Positions 35,554-44,468 of a stretch of DNA of 64,000 nucleotides are shown piece after piece. Location: the NCBI RefSeq assembly GCF_029537485.1, contig NZ_JARPUS010000008.1, positions 62,001 to 126,000 of the forward strand, in the 5' to 3' direction. Position numbers and translations under genes: made by a program. The DNA is from Pseudomonas sp. GOM6. GTDB lineage: Bacteria; Pseudomonadota; Gammaproteobacteria; Pseudomonadales; Pseudomonadaceae. Position 1 is the stretch's first letter, and each line of letters begins with the position of its first letter. Below the pieces are notes generated by a model, which ran no database searches, had not been told where the DNA came from, and saw nothing but the letters and a program-made list of their open reading frames with translations.

Positions 35554-35975
35554 ACTTGCGCCTCCCGGGTAGAAAACACACGAATATCGCTGCGAAGCCC
35601 CCAGCACGACTGCGCCTGCCAAAAGGCCAGTGCCTCGGGCGCATCATCCAGTACGAATACATGCGACTTCACCACCCCCAGCTCCGCCAGCCTGCGCAAG
35701 GCTTCACCCACAAGCGCCCGCGCCAGACCACGACCACGCCAAGGCACATCGACCACCAGGTGCTGGAGGTAGCCTCGCCGCCCGTCATGCCCAACCAATA
35801 GGCAGGCCACTGGAACACCCTCGGCCTCGACCAGCAGACTCAGCCCAGGATTACGCGCCAAATATCGACAGAACGGTGCGTACTCATCGTCACTGCGCAG
35901 CTGAATGCCTGGCGTGCGCCGCCACAGGGCGTACAAGACCGTGTGATCGTCAGGCGTGATGGCGCGAATCTGCAT
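35550..35975 (-). CDS. GNAT-family N-acetyltransferase
   Basis: The 141-residue protein has the acetyl-CoA pyrophosphate-binding loop [20 protein letters not shown] (R/Q-x-x-G-x-G/A) near residue 75 and a C-terminal YxxxGF-like region altered to FWQAQSCWG. Substrate unknown. It overlaps the CbiM-like gene by 4 bp and diverges from the DUF1780 gene. Confidence 0.9.
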   Translation of the reverse strand: MQIRAITPDDHTVLYALWRRTPGIQLRSDDEYAPFCRYLARNPGLSLLVEAEGVPVACLLVGHDGRRGYLQHLVVDVPWRGRGLARALVGEALRRLAELGVVKSHVFVLDDAPEALAFWQAQSCWGLRSDIRVFSTREAQV

Positions 35976-36045
35976 GATGGCTCCTCGGCTGGCTGGCGCA
36001 GTTTACATCGCCCGATCCATGACGGCTTTACGCTATGCTGCGGCC

Positions 36046-36672
36046 ATGGATGACTCCGACTACCTGCGCCTGCTGACTCGCCAGGCAGAACAGGCCAACG
36101 ACTTTCTCTCCAACGCGCGCAAGTGGGAACGCGAGCGCTGGGTATGCCAACGCCTGCTGACCGCACTCAACCTGCGCCATCGGCAGGAGGAGTTCAGTGC
36201 CGGCCAGGAGCCGCCCGATGTACTGTTCCGCGACGCCAACTTTGAGGTGTTCTTCGTCCTCGACAAAGGCCGTCGACTCAACGACGAATGGAAGGAAGAG
36301 CTGCAGCGTCGACGCAGTGCCCTGTCTCTCAGTCAGCTACTGCGCCGCGAGGCGCGCCCAAAGCGCATCCCGGTAGCAGAGTTGCAGGCACGGCTGGGCC
36401 CAACCCTGCGCAAGAAGGCACACAACTACAGCGAGCGCGGCCTCGACCCCGGCGAATTGGACCTGCTGGCCTACGTCAGCCTCAAGCGCGAAGTGCCCGA
36501 CCTCAACAGCCCCTTCCCACCGCCCGGCGAATACCTGCGCCAAGGCTGGCGCTCGCTGTCACTGGTCGGCCCCAACTATGCGCGGGTTCTGTTCGCCCAT
36601 CGCGATGCACCGGACTTCCTGCGCCACAATCTGGGCCGCACCGTACTCTTCGATGTTGGAATCAGCCTGTGA
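36046..36672 (+). CDS. DUF1780-family protein
   Basis: The 208-residue cytoplasmic protein starts MDDSDYLRLLTRQAEQANDF and matches the PA4535-type gene by position and content (ERERWVCQRLL, DVLFRDANFEVFFVLDKGRRL). The EPPDVLF...FEVFFV pattern resembles a PD-(D/E)xK nuclease fold core (D near 60, E near 67), but this is only suggestive. Its stop overlaps the GTG of the MOSC gene. Function unknown. Confidence 0.85.
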   Translation: MDDSDYLRLLTRQAEQANDFLSNARKWERERWVCQRLLTALNLRHRQEEFSAGQEPPDVLFRDANFEVFFVLDKGRRLNDEWKEELQRRRSALSLSQLLRREARPKRIPVAELQARLGPTLRKKAHNYSERGLDPGELDLLAYVSLKREVPDLNSPFPPPGEYLRQGWRSLSLVGPNYARVLFAHRDAPDFLRHNLGRTVLFDVGISL

Positions 36673-37151
36673 AAACCTTGCCGGAATTGCTTGCCGAAGT
36701 GCCGCAGACAGGACACGTGCGCTGGATAGGCGTGCGCCCGGAGTCCCGCGGACACATGCTCGAGCTGGACGCCGTCGAAGCCCGCCGCGAAGCAGGACTG
36801 ACCGGCGACCATGCCCGCCCCGGCCCACGCAACGCACGCCAGGTGACACTGATCCAGTGGGAGCACCTGGCCGTCGCCAGCGCCCTGCTCAGTCGCGAGC
36901 TATCCCCCGCAGATCTGCGCCGCAATATCGCGGTCGCCGGGATCAATTTGTTCAGCCTCAAGGGCCGGCGTTTTCGCATCGGCCAGGCATTGCTGGAAAC
37001 CACTGGCTGGTGCCAACCCTGCGCCCGCCTGGAAGAACGGCTCGGCCCTGGCACCTTCCAGGCCATGCGCGGCCACGGCGGTATCACCGCCCGCGTGATC
37101 GAGGGCGGGATCATCCGCCTGCTGGATCTCGTGCGCGTTGAGCCGGCATGA
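36669..37151 (+). CDS. MOSC-domain protein (molybdenum cofactor sulfurase C-terminal type)
   Basis: The start is GTG at 36669 overlapping the previous stop (GTGA), giving 160 residues. The MOSC core is visible: GDHARPGPRNARQVTLIQWEHL, LRRNIAVAGINL and the conserved cysteine region TGWCQPCARLEERLGPGTFQAMRGHGGI. Related YiiM/YuaD proteins carry sulfur or reduce N-hydroxylated bases with Mo cofactor. The two upstream coupled genes suggest one transcript with DUF1780. Confidence 0.9.
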   Translation: MKTLPELLAEVPQTGHVRWIGVRPESRGHMLELDAVEARREAGLTGDHARPGPRNARQVTLIQWEHLAVASALLSRELSPADLRRNIAVAGINLFSLKGRRFRIGQALLETTGWCQPCARLEERLGPGTFQAMRGHGGITARVIEGGIIRLLDLVRVEPA

Positions 37152-37191
37152 CCGCCCCGTCTAGAATGGCCGCACTTTAGAGAGGATCGTC

Positions 37192-37365
37192 ATGCCCAGT
37201 CGCCTCAGTCCCGAAGATCAGCAACGCGTCGAGCAATACCTGAGCGCTCCGCAGCACCAGGTGGAACGTAAGCCGTTTCGCCCCTGGCGCCTGTTGTTGA
37301 TGGTGATCGCGGTGACCATCTGCCTAGGCCTCCTCTCCCGCCTGCTCGCCGGACTGGTGCTATGA
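37192..37365 (+). CDS. DUF3094-family small membrane protein
   Basis: The 57-residue protein starts MPSRLSPEDQQRVEQYLS, has a short soluble N-terminus, and ends in one transmembrane helix (LLLMVIAVTICLGLLSRLLAG). GAGAGGA precedes the ATG. A DUF3094 gene occupies this position before ndh in P. aeruginosa (PA4537). Topology is N-in single-pass by the RKPFRPWR charge. Function unknown. Confidence 0.85.
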   Translation: MPSRLSPEDQQRVEQYLSAPQHQVERKPFRPWRLLLMVIAVTICLGLLSRLLAGLVL

Positions 37366-37425
37366 GCCGCCTCGCGCTCGCCCAGCCGGGCCTACCGATT
37401 TCTTTAAGCCTTATGAGATTCCTCA

Positions 37426-38724
37426 ATGAGTCATCGCATCGTGATCGTCGGCGGCGGCGCCGGCGGCCTGGAGCTTGCCACCCGCCTGGGTAGAAGCCTG
37501 GGCAAGCGCAAACAGGCCAGCATCGTACTGGTCGACGCCAACCTCACCCACATATGGAAACCGCTGCTACACGAAGTGGCGGCCGGCTCGCTCAACTCAT
37601 CCGAAGATGAGCTGAACTACGTGGCCCAGGGCAAGTGGAACCACTTCGAATTCCAGCTCGGCCGCATGAGCGGGCTGGATCGAGCGCGCAAAACCATCAA
37701 GCTGGCCGCCACCCTCGACGAAGATGGCCACGAGCTGCTACCCGAGCGCGTGCTGGCCTACGACAGCCTGGTCATCGCCGTCGGCAGCACCACCAATGAC
37801 TTCGGCACCCCCGGCGCGGCAGAGCACTGCATCTTCCTCGATACCCGCGAGCAGGCCGAGCGCTTCCACCGGCAGATGCTCAGCCACTATCTGCGCGCCC
37901 ATGCCAGCAACAGTGACGATGGCCGCATCAGCGTCGCCATCGTCGGCGCAGGCGCTACCGGCGTTGAACTGGCCGCAGAACTGCACCACGCCGCCCACGA
38001 ACTGGCGGCCTACGGCCTGGATCGCATCCAGCCGCAGAACATGCGCATCACTCTGATCGAGGCAGGCCCGCGGGTGCTGCCGGCACTGCCAGAGCGCATC
38101 AGCGGCCCGGTGCACAAAACCCTGGAAAAACTCGGCGTCACCGTCCTTACCGGCACCGCGGTGAGCCAGGTCACCGCCGAGGCTCTGCTCACAGCCCAGG
38201 GCATGGAAGTGCCCGCCAGCCTCAAGGTATGGGCCGCCGGCATTCGCGCGCCAGCGTTCCTCAAGGACCTGGACGGCCTGGAGAGCAACCGCATCAACCA
38301 GCTGCTGGTGCGCCCAACCCTGCAGACCACGCTGGACGACAACATTTTCGCCTTTGGCGATTGCGCCGCCTGCCCCCTGGGTGACGGCAGTGAACGTAAC
38401 GTACCGCCACGCGCCCAGGCCGCGCACCAGCAAGCCTCGCTACTGGCCAAATCGCTCAAGCGCCGCCTCGAAAACCAGCCACTGGACGCCTTCGAATATC
38501 GCGACTACGGCTCACTGATCTCACTTTCACGCTTCTCGGCGGTCGGCAACCTGATGGGCAACCTGATGGGCAGCGTCAAGCTGGAGGGCTGGCTGGCGCG
38601 GATGTTCTACATCTCGCTCTACCGCATGCACCAGATGGCCCTGTACGGGGTGCTGCGCACCAGCCTGCTGATGCTCGGCGACCGCATCGGTCGCAGCACC
38701 GAGCCGCGACTTAAGCTGCATTAA
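37426..38724 (+). CDS. ndh: Type II NADH dehydrogenase Ndh
   Basis: The 432-residue FAD enzyme has two Rossmann motifs, IVGGGAGGLELATRLG (FAD) and IVGAGATGVELAAEL (NADH), and the FAD ribityl motif DDNIFAFGDCAA. The amphipathic C-terminus anchors it to the inner membrane. It passes electrons from NADH to ubiquinone without proton pumping. The DUF3094 gene is 60 bp upstream. Confidence 0.94.
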   Translation: MSHRIVIVGGGAGGLELATRLGRSLGKRKQASIVLVDANLTHIWKPLLHEVAAGSLNSSEDELNYVAQGKWNHFEFQLGRMSGLDRARKTIKLAATLDEDGHELLPERVLAYDSLVIAVGSTTNDFGTPGAAEHCIFLDTREQAERFHRQMLSHYLRAHASNSDDGRISVAIVGAGATGVELAAELHHAAHELAAYGLDRIQPQNMRITLIEAGPRVLPALPERISGPVHKTLEKLGVTVLTGTAVSQVTAEALLTAQGMEVPASLKVWAAGIRAPAFLKDLDGLESNRINQLLVRPTLQTTLDDNIFAFGDCAACPLGDGSERNVPPRAQAAHQQASLLAKSLKRRLENQPLDAFEYRDYGSLISLSRFSAVGNLMGNLMGSVKLEGWLARMFYISLYRMHQMALYGVLRTSLLMLGDRIGRSTEPRLKLH

Positions 38725-38736
38725 GCCGCCAGCCAC

Positions 38737-38760
38737 CTGCGCATGGTCGACCATGCGCAG
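38737..38760. repeat. Perfect 24-bp palindrome after ndh
   Basis: CTGCGCATGGTC is followed directly by its exact reverse complement with no loop, 12 bp after the ndh stop. There is no T-run, so it is not a standard terminator. Confidence 0.8.
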
Positions 38761-38790
38761 GACAGGCCAGAGACAAAAAACGCAGACAAC

Positions 38791-38820
38791 AAAAAGCCCG
38801 CACTAGGCGGGCTCTTTGTT
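38791..38820. terminator. Bidirectional terminator between ndh and the tRNA genes
   Basis: GCCCGC and GCGGGC pair over ACTAG. Rightward the stem is followed by TCTTTGTTT; leftward by TTTTTGTTGT, so it likely ends both ndh and the tRNA transcript. Confidence 0.85.
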
Positions 38821-38822
38821 TA

Positions 38823-38898
38823 TGGTGGGTCGTGTAGGATTCGAACCTACGACCAATTGGTTAAAAGCCAACTGCTCTACCAACTGAGCTAACGACCC
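38823..38898 (-). tRNA. tRNA-Lys (anticodon TTT)
   Basis: Reading leftward, GGGTCGTTAGCTCAGTTGG starts a full cloverleaf with anticodon loop CTTTTAA, T-loop GGTTCGAATCC and encoded CCA; 76 nt. It is the last gene of a three-tRNA unit. Confidence 0.97.
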
Positions 38899-38903
38899 AA
38901 AAA

Positions 38904-38980
38904 TGGTCGGGGTAGGGGGATTCGAACTCCCGACATCTTGCTCCCAAAGCAAGCGCGCTACCGGACTGCGCTATACCCCG
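38904..38980 (-). tRNA. tRNA-Pro (anticodon TGG)
   Basis: Leftward, CGGGGTATAGCGCAGTCCGG begins a 77-nt cloverleaf with anticodon loop TTTGGGA, T-loop AGTTCGAATCC and encoded CCA. Five bases separate it from tRNA-Lys. Confidence 0.97.
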
Positions 38981-38989
38981 ATAGGAAGT

Positions 38990-39065
38990 TGGCTCCGCGA
39001 CCTGGACTCGAACCAGGGACCCAATGATTAACAGTCATTTGCTCTACCGACTGAGCTATCGCGGA
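38990..39065 (-). tRNA. tRNA-Asn (anticodon GTT)
   Basis: Leftward, TCCGCGATAGCTCAGTCGG begins a 76-nt cloverleaf with anticodon loop CTGTTAA, T-loop GGTTCGAGTCC and encoded CCA. First of the three tRNAs, 68 bp after the aminotransferase gene. Confidence 0.97.
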
Positions 39066-39133
39066 ACTGCGGTGCGTATCCTACTGATTAAAAAAGAGAA
39101 GTCAACACTTTGGGGCTGACTTCTCGATCTCGT

Positions 39134-40330
39134 TCAGAGCACCTGAGCGATGCCCTGAGTTACCGCAGACAGGTTGCTCTGGTTCAGGGCGGCCACGCAG
39201 ATACGGCCGGTGCTGACGGCATAGATGCCGAACTCGTTCTTCAGGCGCTCCACCTGCTCGGCAGTCAGGCCGGAGTAGGAGAACATGCCGCGCTGGCGGG
39301 CGACGAAGCTGAAGTCGCGTTTGGCACCGAGCGCAGCGAGCTGCTCGACCATGGCCAGGCGCATGCTGTGGATGCGCTGGCGCATTTCGCCCAGTTCCTC
39401 TTCCCACATGGCACGCAGTTCGCTGCTGCCCAGCACGCTGGCGACCACGGTGGCGCCATGGGTCGGTGGGTTGGAGTAGTTGGTACGGATCACGCGCTTG
39501 ACCTGGGACAGTACGCGGCCGGCTTCTTCCTTGCTGCTGGTGACGATGGACAGGGCGCCGACGCGCTCGCCATACAGCGAGAAAGATTTGGAGAAGGAGC
39601 TGGACACCAGGAACTGCAGGCCGGATTCGGCGAACAGGCGCACGGCGAAGGCGTCCTGCTCGATGCCTTCACCGAAGCCCTGGTAGGCGATGTCGAGGAA
39701 GGGCACGTGCTCGCGCTCGCGCAGCACTTCCAATACGGCCTTCCAGTCGTCCAGAGTCAGGTCGACGCCGGTGGGGTTGTGGCAGCAGGCGTGCAGGACG
39801 ACGATGGAGCGAGCCGGCAGGGCCTTGAGGTCTTCCAGCATGCCGTTGCGGTTCACACCGTTGCTGGCGGCATCGTAGTAGCGGTAGTTCTGCACCGGGA
39901 AACCGGCGGACTCGAACAGCGCGCGATGGTTTTCCCAGCTCGGATCGCTGATGGCGACCACAGCATCGGGCAGCAGGCGCTTGAGGAAGTCGGCGCCGGT
40001 CTTCAGGGCGCCGGTGCCGCCCACGGCCTGGGTGGTGACTACACGGCCTTCGGCGAGCAGTGGCGAGCCTTCGCCGAGTAGCAGTTTCTGTACTGCGCTG
40101 TCGTAGGCGGCAATGCCTTCGATCGGCAGGTAACCGCGCGGGGCGTGAGCCTCGATGCGTGCGCGCTCGGCTTCGGCGACTGCCCGTAGCAGGGGAATTC
40201 GGCCTTCTTCGGTGAAATACACGCCGACACCCAGGTTGACCTTGGTGCTGCGGGTGTCGGCGTTGAAAGCTTCGTTCAGGCCCAGGATAGGGTCGCGCGG
40301 TGCCATTTCGACGGCAGAGAACAGACTCAT
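39134..40330 (-). CDS. Aromatic/aspartate aminotransferase (class I)
   Basis: From the ATG at 40330 the enzyme has 398 residues (MSLFSAVEMAPRDPILGLNEAF), the standard AspC/TyrB length; the open frame extends further upstream without family character. The PLP lysine is in SSSFSKSFSLYGERVG near residue 247, HNPTGVDLT holds the substrate-facing loop, and the C-terminal arginine region RICVAALN is present. It moves amino groups between aspartate or aromatic amino acids and 2-oxoglutarate. Both aspC and tyrB names are used; substrate range cannot be read here. Confidence 0.93.
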   Translation of the reverse strand: MSLFSAVEMAPRDPILGLNEAFNADTRSTKVNLGVGVYFTEEGRIPLLRAVAEAERARIEAHAPRGYLPIEGIAAYDSAVQKLLLGEGSPLLAEGRVVTTQAVGGTGALKTGADFLKRLLPDAVVAISDPSWENHRALFESAGFPVQNYRYYDAASNGVNRNGMLEDLKALPARSIVVLHACCHNPTGVDLTLDDWKAVLEVLREREHVPFLDIAYQGFGEGIEQDAFAVRLFAESGLQFLVSSSFSKSFSLYGERVGALSIVTSSKEEAGRVLSQVKRVIRTNYSNPPTHGATVVASVLGSSELRAMWEEELGEMRQRIHSMRLAMVEQLAALGAKRDFSFVARQRGMFSYSGLTAEQVERLKNEFGIYAVSTGRICVAALNQSNLSAVTQGIAQVL

Positions 40331-40508
40331 TTTTTGCGAGAGCTCGGAGAGGGAGGTGGGAACCGGCAACACCCAGTCAAAAGCAGAACTAGGGGGTTGC
40401 ATAATCGGGCCGGTATTATAGCGGCCTAGTTTGCGCGCCGCGACAGCATGGGGACGCAATTCAATGCTTTGACGCCGGCCGCGGCGGTGCGTCACAGAGG
40501 GGCCGTTT

Positions 40509-42524
40509 ATGTCGGAATTTCAGCTCGTCACCCGCTTCAAGCCCGCCGGCGATCAGCCGGAGGCTATCCGTCAGATGGTCGAGGGCCTGGAGGCCGGTCT
40601 GTCGCATCAGACTCTGCTGGGCGTGACCGGCTCGGGCAAGACCTTCAGCATCGCCAACGTGATCGCCCAGGTGCAGCGCCCGACCCTGGTGCTGGCGCCT
40701 AACAAGACCCTGGCCGCCCAGCTGTACGGTGAGTTCAAGAGCTTCTTCCCGAACAACTCGGTGGAGTATTTCGTCTCCTATTACGACTACTACCAGCCGG
40801 AAGCCTACGTGCCGTCGTCAGACACCTTCATCGAGAAGGATGCGTCGATCAACGATCACATTGAGCAGATGCGTCTGTCCGCGACCAAGGCGCTGATCGA
40901 GCGGCCGGACGCCATCGTGGTCACCACGGTGTCGTGCATCTACGGCCTGGGCAGCCCCGAGGAGTACCTGAAAATGGTGCTGCACCTCGACCGCGGCGAC
41001 AAAATGGATCAGCGTGACCTGCTGCGCCGCCTGGCCGAACTGCAATACACCCGTAACGACATGGATTTCGCCCGTGCCACCTTCCGTGTGCGGGGCGACG
41101 TGATCGACATCTTCCCGGCGGAATCGGAGCTGGAGGCCATTCGCGTCGAGTTGTTCGATGACGAAGTGGAGAGCATCTCGGCCTTCGATCCGTTGACCGG
41201 TGAGGTGATCCAGAAACTGCCGCGCTTCACCTTCTACCCCAAAAGCCACTACGTCACGCCGCGCGAGACGCTGCTGGAGGCGGTGGAGAAGATCAAGGTC
41301 GAGCTCAAGGAGCGTCTGGACTACCTGCGCGGGGCCAACAAGCTGGTGGAGGCACAGCGTCTGGAGCAGCGCACCCGCTTCGACCTGGAGATGATCCTCG
41401 AATTGGGCTACTGCAACGGCATCGAGAACTACTCGCGCTACCTGTCCGGGCGTGGCCCGGGCGAGCCGCCGCCCACTCTTTATGACTACCTTCCGGACAA
41501 GGCCTTGCTGGTGATCGATGAGTCCCACGTCTCGGTGCCGCAGGTCGGCGCCATGTACAAGGGCGACCGTTCGCGTAAGGAAACCCTGGTGGAGTACGGC
41601 TTCCGCCTGCCCTCGGCGCTGGACAACCGGCCGATGCGCTTCGAGGAGTGGGAGGCGGCCAGTCCGCAGACCATCTTCGTCTCGGCGACGCCCGGCCCCT
41701 ATGAGGCTGAACATGCCGGACGGGTGATCGAGCAGGTGGTGCGGCCGACTGGGCTGGTCGACCCCGAGGTGGAGGTGCGGCCAGCACGTACTCAGGTCGA
41801 CGATCTGCTCTCCGAGATCCGTAAACGCGTGGCGGTCGAGCAGCGCGTGCTGGTCACCACCCTGACCAAGCGCATGGCCGAGGATTTGACCGACTACCTG
41901 GCCGACCACGACGTCAAGGTGCGCTACCTGCACTCGGACATCGACACGGTGGAGCGGGTGGAGATCATCCGCGACCTGCGTACCGGCGCCTTCGACGTGC
42001 TGGTGGGCATCAACCTGCTGCGCGAGGGCCTGGACATGCCCGAGGTGTCGCTGGTGGCGATCCTCGATGCGGACAAGGAGGGTTTCCTGCGCAGCGAGCG
42101 CTCGCTGATCCAGACCATCGGCCGTGCCGCGCGCAACCTGCACGGCAAGGCGATTCTCTACGCCGACAACATGACCGGCTCGATGCAGCGCGCGATTGAC
42201 GAGACCGAGCGCCGGCGCAACAAGCAGATCGCCTTCAACGAGGCCAACGGCATCGTACCGAAGGGTGTGGTCAAGGACATCAAGGACATTCTCGAGGGCG
42301 CCGTGGTGCCTGGCGCACGCAGCAACAAGCGCAGGGCGGCGGCCAAGGCGGCCGAGGAGAGCGCGCGCTACGAGGCGGAACTGCGCTCGCCGAGCGAGAT
42401 CAGCAAGCGTATCCGTCAGTTGGAAGAGAAGATGTACCAGTTGGCCCGCGACCTTGAGTTCGAGGCCGCGGCGCAGCTGCGGGACGAGATCCAGAAGCTG
42501 CGCGATCGCCTGTTACAGGTCTGA
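40509..42524 (+). CDS. uvrB: Excinuclease ABC subunit B (UvrB)
   Basis: The 671-residue helicase-like protein has Walker [10 protein letters not shown] (about residue 38), the damage-probing beta-hairpin [12 protein letters not shown] near 95, LRHD-type motifs including [27 protein letters not shown] and QTIGRAARN, and a C-terminal UVR domain ([26 protein letters not shown]) that binds UvrC. It verifies lesions in nucleotide excision repair. It diverges from the aminotransferase gene. Confidence 0.98.
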   Translation: MSEFQLVTRFKPAGDQPEAIRQMVEGLEAGLSHQTLLGVTGSGKTFSIANVIAQVQRPTLVLAPNKTLAAQLYGEFKSFFPNNSVEYFVSYYDYYQPEAYVPSSDTFIEKDASINDHIEQMRLSATKALIERPDAIVVTTVSCIYGLGSPEEYLKMVLHLDRGDKMDQRDLLRRLAELQYTRNDMDFARATFRVRGDVIDIFPAESELEAIRVELFDDEVESISAFDPLTGEVIQKLPRFTFYPKSHYVTPRETLLEAVEKIKVELKERLDYLRGANKLVEAQRLEQRTRFDLEMILELGYCNGIENYSRYLSGRGPGEPPPTLYDYLPDKALLVIDESHVSVPQVGAMYKGDRSRKETLVEYGFRLPSALDNRPMRFEEWEAASPQTIFVSATPGPYEAEHAGRVIEQVVRPTGLVDPEVEVRPARTQVDDLLSEIRKRVAVEQRVLVTTLTKRMAEDLTDYLADHDVKVRYLHSDIDTVERVEIIRDLRTGAFDVLVGINLLREGLDMPEVSLVAILDADKEGFLRSERSLIQTIGRAARNLHGKAILYADNMTGSMQRAIDETERRRNKQIAFNEANGIVPKGVVKDIKDILEGAVVPGARSNKRRAAAKAAEESARYEAELRSPSEISKRIRQLEEKMYQLARDLEFEAAAQLRDEIQKLRDRLLQV

Positions 42525-42532
42525 GGTCCGCC

Positions 42533-43459
42533 TCAGCCGGCCATGGACAGGCGGTTGCGGCCTTCGCGTTTGGAGACATACAGCGCGCTGTCGGCTCGGT
42601 GTTGCAGGCTGTCTGCGGATTCACCCGGCAACAGGGTGGCGCAGCCAAGGCTGATGGACAGCTCCAGAGGGCGCCCTTCGACCAGGTACTGCAGGCCCAG
42701 GATGGCCAGACGCAGGCGTTCGCCGACCATCTGGGCCGCTTCGCGTCCGGTGTTGGACAGCAGCACCAGAAACTCCTCGCCGCCATAGCGGAACACCATG
42801 TCGACATTGCGCAGGCTGTCTTTCAGTGAAGCTGCGACAGCCTTGAGTACCTGATCCCCGGTGCCGTGGCCAAAACGATCGTTGATCGACTTGAAGTGAT
42901 CAATGTCCAGCATCAGCACTGACAGCGGCTGCAGGCTGCGGCTCGCGAGGTCGATTTCGCGCTGCAGGGCCTGGCTCATGGCAATGCGGTTACCGGTTTC
43001 GGTCAGCGGGTCGCGCAGTGCACTCTGCAGCGCCGAGCGGTAGAGCAGCGCGTTGCGCAGGGGGAACAGCAGGCTGGCCAGCAAGGACTCCAGCTGACCC
43101 AGCTCTTCTTCGCTGAAGCGCAGGTTGCGGCGGAAGATCAGCTCGCCGAGGTATTCGCCTTCATGGGTCAGGCGATAGCCGGCCGAATGACTGGCGCGCT
43201 CACCCAGCTCCATACGCAAGTCGGTGGCGGGTTGCTGGTAGCTCAGGGCATCCAGGGGCACCAGGCGCTGCACTTCCTGGAAGAACAGGGCCAGGATGCG
43301 ATCCGCCTCCAGCGAAGTCTGCAGCTGCAGGCCGAGCTGCTGGCGCAGCTGGGCCAGGCTCACAGGCTTGGCGGCAGGCTGGGTGCGGCGGGCATAACCC
43401 AGGCGCTGCAGCTTGGCGGCATCGAAATCGATGGTGTTGGACTGGGTGTGCTGGATCAT
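42533..43459 (-). CDS. Cytosolic GGDEF diguanylate cyclase
   Basis: From the ATG at 43459 it has 308 residues (MIQHTQSNTIDFDAAKLQRL); an ATG at 43480 is an alternative. Residues ~45-150 look like a GAF-type sensor domain (LVPLDALSYQQP...GELIFRRNLRFSEEELGQLESL). The GGDEF domain has GGEEF with I-site RNVD five residues before it, so activity with product inhibition is expected. No membrane segments. It resembles P. aeruginosa PA3177 and converges with uvrB (8 bp apart). Confidence 0.92.
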   Translation of the reverse strand: MIQHTQSNTIDFDAAKLQRLGYARRTQPAAKPVSLAQLRQQLGLQLQTSLEADRILALFFQEVQRLVPLDALSYQQPATDLRMELGERASHSAGYRLTHEGEYLGELIFRRNLRFSEEELGQLESLLASLLFPLRNALLYRSALQSALRDPLTETGNRIAMSQALQREIDLASRSLQPLSVLMLDIDHFKSINDRFGHGTGDQVLKAVAASLKDSLRNVDMVFRYGGEEFLVLLSNTGREAAQMVGERLRLAILGLQYLVEGRPLELSISLGCATLLPGESADSLQHRADSALYVSKREGRNRLSMAG

Positions 43460-43629
43460 GGAGCTGAACCTCTGGCGCAAAGCGCGTTGACGCCAGGGGT
43501 AAAGCTATTTTTGTGCCAATGAAATAAATATCAATTAAATCATTGGTTTAGAGTTATTTTTAGAGAGTGAGAGGCAGCGTATTGCCGGTTGTTTGGCGGG
43601 TATGCTGGCAAAACAATGCCGCCGCGTCA

Positions 43630-43652
43630 GGGATGCCGGAAAACCGGCACCC
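43630..43652 (-). terminator. Hairpin after yciK
   Basis: Leftward, GGGTGCCGG and CCGGCATCCC pair around TTTT with one bulge, eight bases beyond the yciK stop. A T-run is missing, so termination is tentative. Confidence 0.45.
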
Positions 43653-43660
43653 TTTCGTCA

Positions 43661-44401
43661 TCACTGAGCGTTGAAGGCCTGGCCGTTAACCCCATGGCTG
43701 TCCGGTCCCATCAGGTAGAGGTAGACCGGCATGATCTCCTCCGGCAGCGGATTGTTCGCGGGGTTCTCTCCCGGGTAGGCCTGGGCGCGCATGCCGGTGC
43801 GGGTAGCGCCGGGGTTGATGCTGTTGGCACGCACCTTGGCGATACCGTCGACTTCGTCGGCCAGGGTCTGCATCAAGCCCTCGGTGGCGAACTTGGATAC
43901 GCCATAGGCGCCCCAATAGGCGCGGCCCTTGCGGCCGACGCTGCTGGAGGTGAACACCACCGAGGCGTCTTCGGACAGCTTGAGCAGCGGCAGCAGGGTG
44001 CTGGTGAGCATGAACATGGCATTGACGTTGATCTGCATGACACGCATGAAATTGTCGCCGGACAGCTGTTCCAGCGGCGTGCGCGGCCCGACGATGGCGG
44101 CGTTGTGCAACAGGCCGTCGAGGCGGCCGAACTCAGCTTCGACGGTGGCAGCCAGTTCGTCGTATTGGTGGGGCAGGGCGGTCTCCAGGTTGAACGGGAT
44201 CACCACGGGCTGCGGATGGCCTGCGGCATCGATCTCGTCGTAGACCTGATTGAGGTTTTCCTCGGTCTTGCCCAGCAGAAGTACGGTGGCGCCATGGGCG
44301 GCGAAGGTCTTGGCGGCCGCAGCGCCTATGCCGCGGCCAGCGCCGGTGACCAGGATCACGCGGTCTTTGAGCAGGTCGGGGCGGGCTTGGTAGTCGAACA
44401 T
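43661..44401 (-). CDS. yciK: YciK-family short-chain dehydrogenase
   Basis: From the ATG at 44401 it has 246 residues (MFDYQARPDLLKDRVILVTG), the YciK length; the longer frame overlaps mupP. The SDR motifs are TGAGRGIG, NAAIVG, a serine at SSSVGRKG, and YGVSK. The oxidoreductase substrate is not known. It follows mupP by 67 bp in the leftward operon. Confidence 0.93.
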   Translation of the reverse strand: MFDYQARPDLLKDRVILVTGAGRGIGAAAAKTFAAHGATVLLLGKTEENLNQVYDEIDAAGHPQPVVIPFNLETALPHQYDELAATVEAEFGRLDGLLHNAAIVGPRTPLEQLSGDNFMRVMQINVNAMFMLTSTLLPLLKLSEDASVVFTSSSVGRKGRAYWGAYGVSKFATEGLMQTLADEVDGIAKVRANSINPGATRTGMRAQAYPGENPANNPLPEEIMPVYLYLMGPDSHGVNGQAFNAQ

Positions 44402-44420
44402 GCTTGGTATCTCGTTATGC

Positions 44421-44465
44421 GTAGGTTGGGTAGAGCCGCGCAGGTTCAGCGCAGCGCAGCCCAAT
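44421..44465. repeat. Small intergenic palindromic repeat
   Basis: GTAGGTTGGG begins and CCCAA closes an imperfect inverted sequence with GCGC-rich centre in the yciK-mupP gap. Similar GTAGG(T/G)TGGG...CCCAAC elements recur between genes in many gamma-proteobacteria, from memory. Confidence 0.4.
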
Positions 44466-44468
44466 GAG

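Noticed and set aside
38725..39133. Replication origin at the skew flip
   Set aside because: No dnaA/dnaN/gidA genes, no DnaA boxes and no AT-rich unwinding element are present; an inversion boundary explains the flip better.
43481..43660. AT-rich 180-bp gap before the GGEEF gene as a foreign island
   Set aside because: It is short, contains a likely promoter and a hairpin, and flanking genes are normal for the genus.
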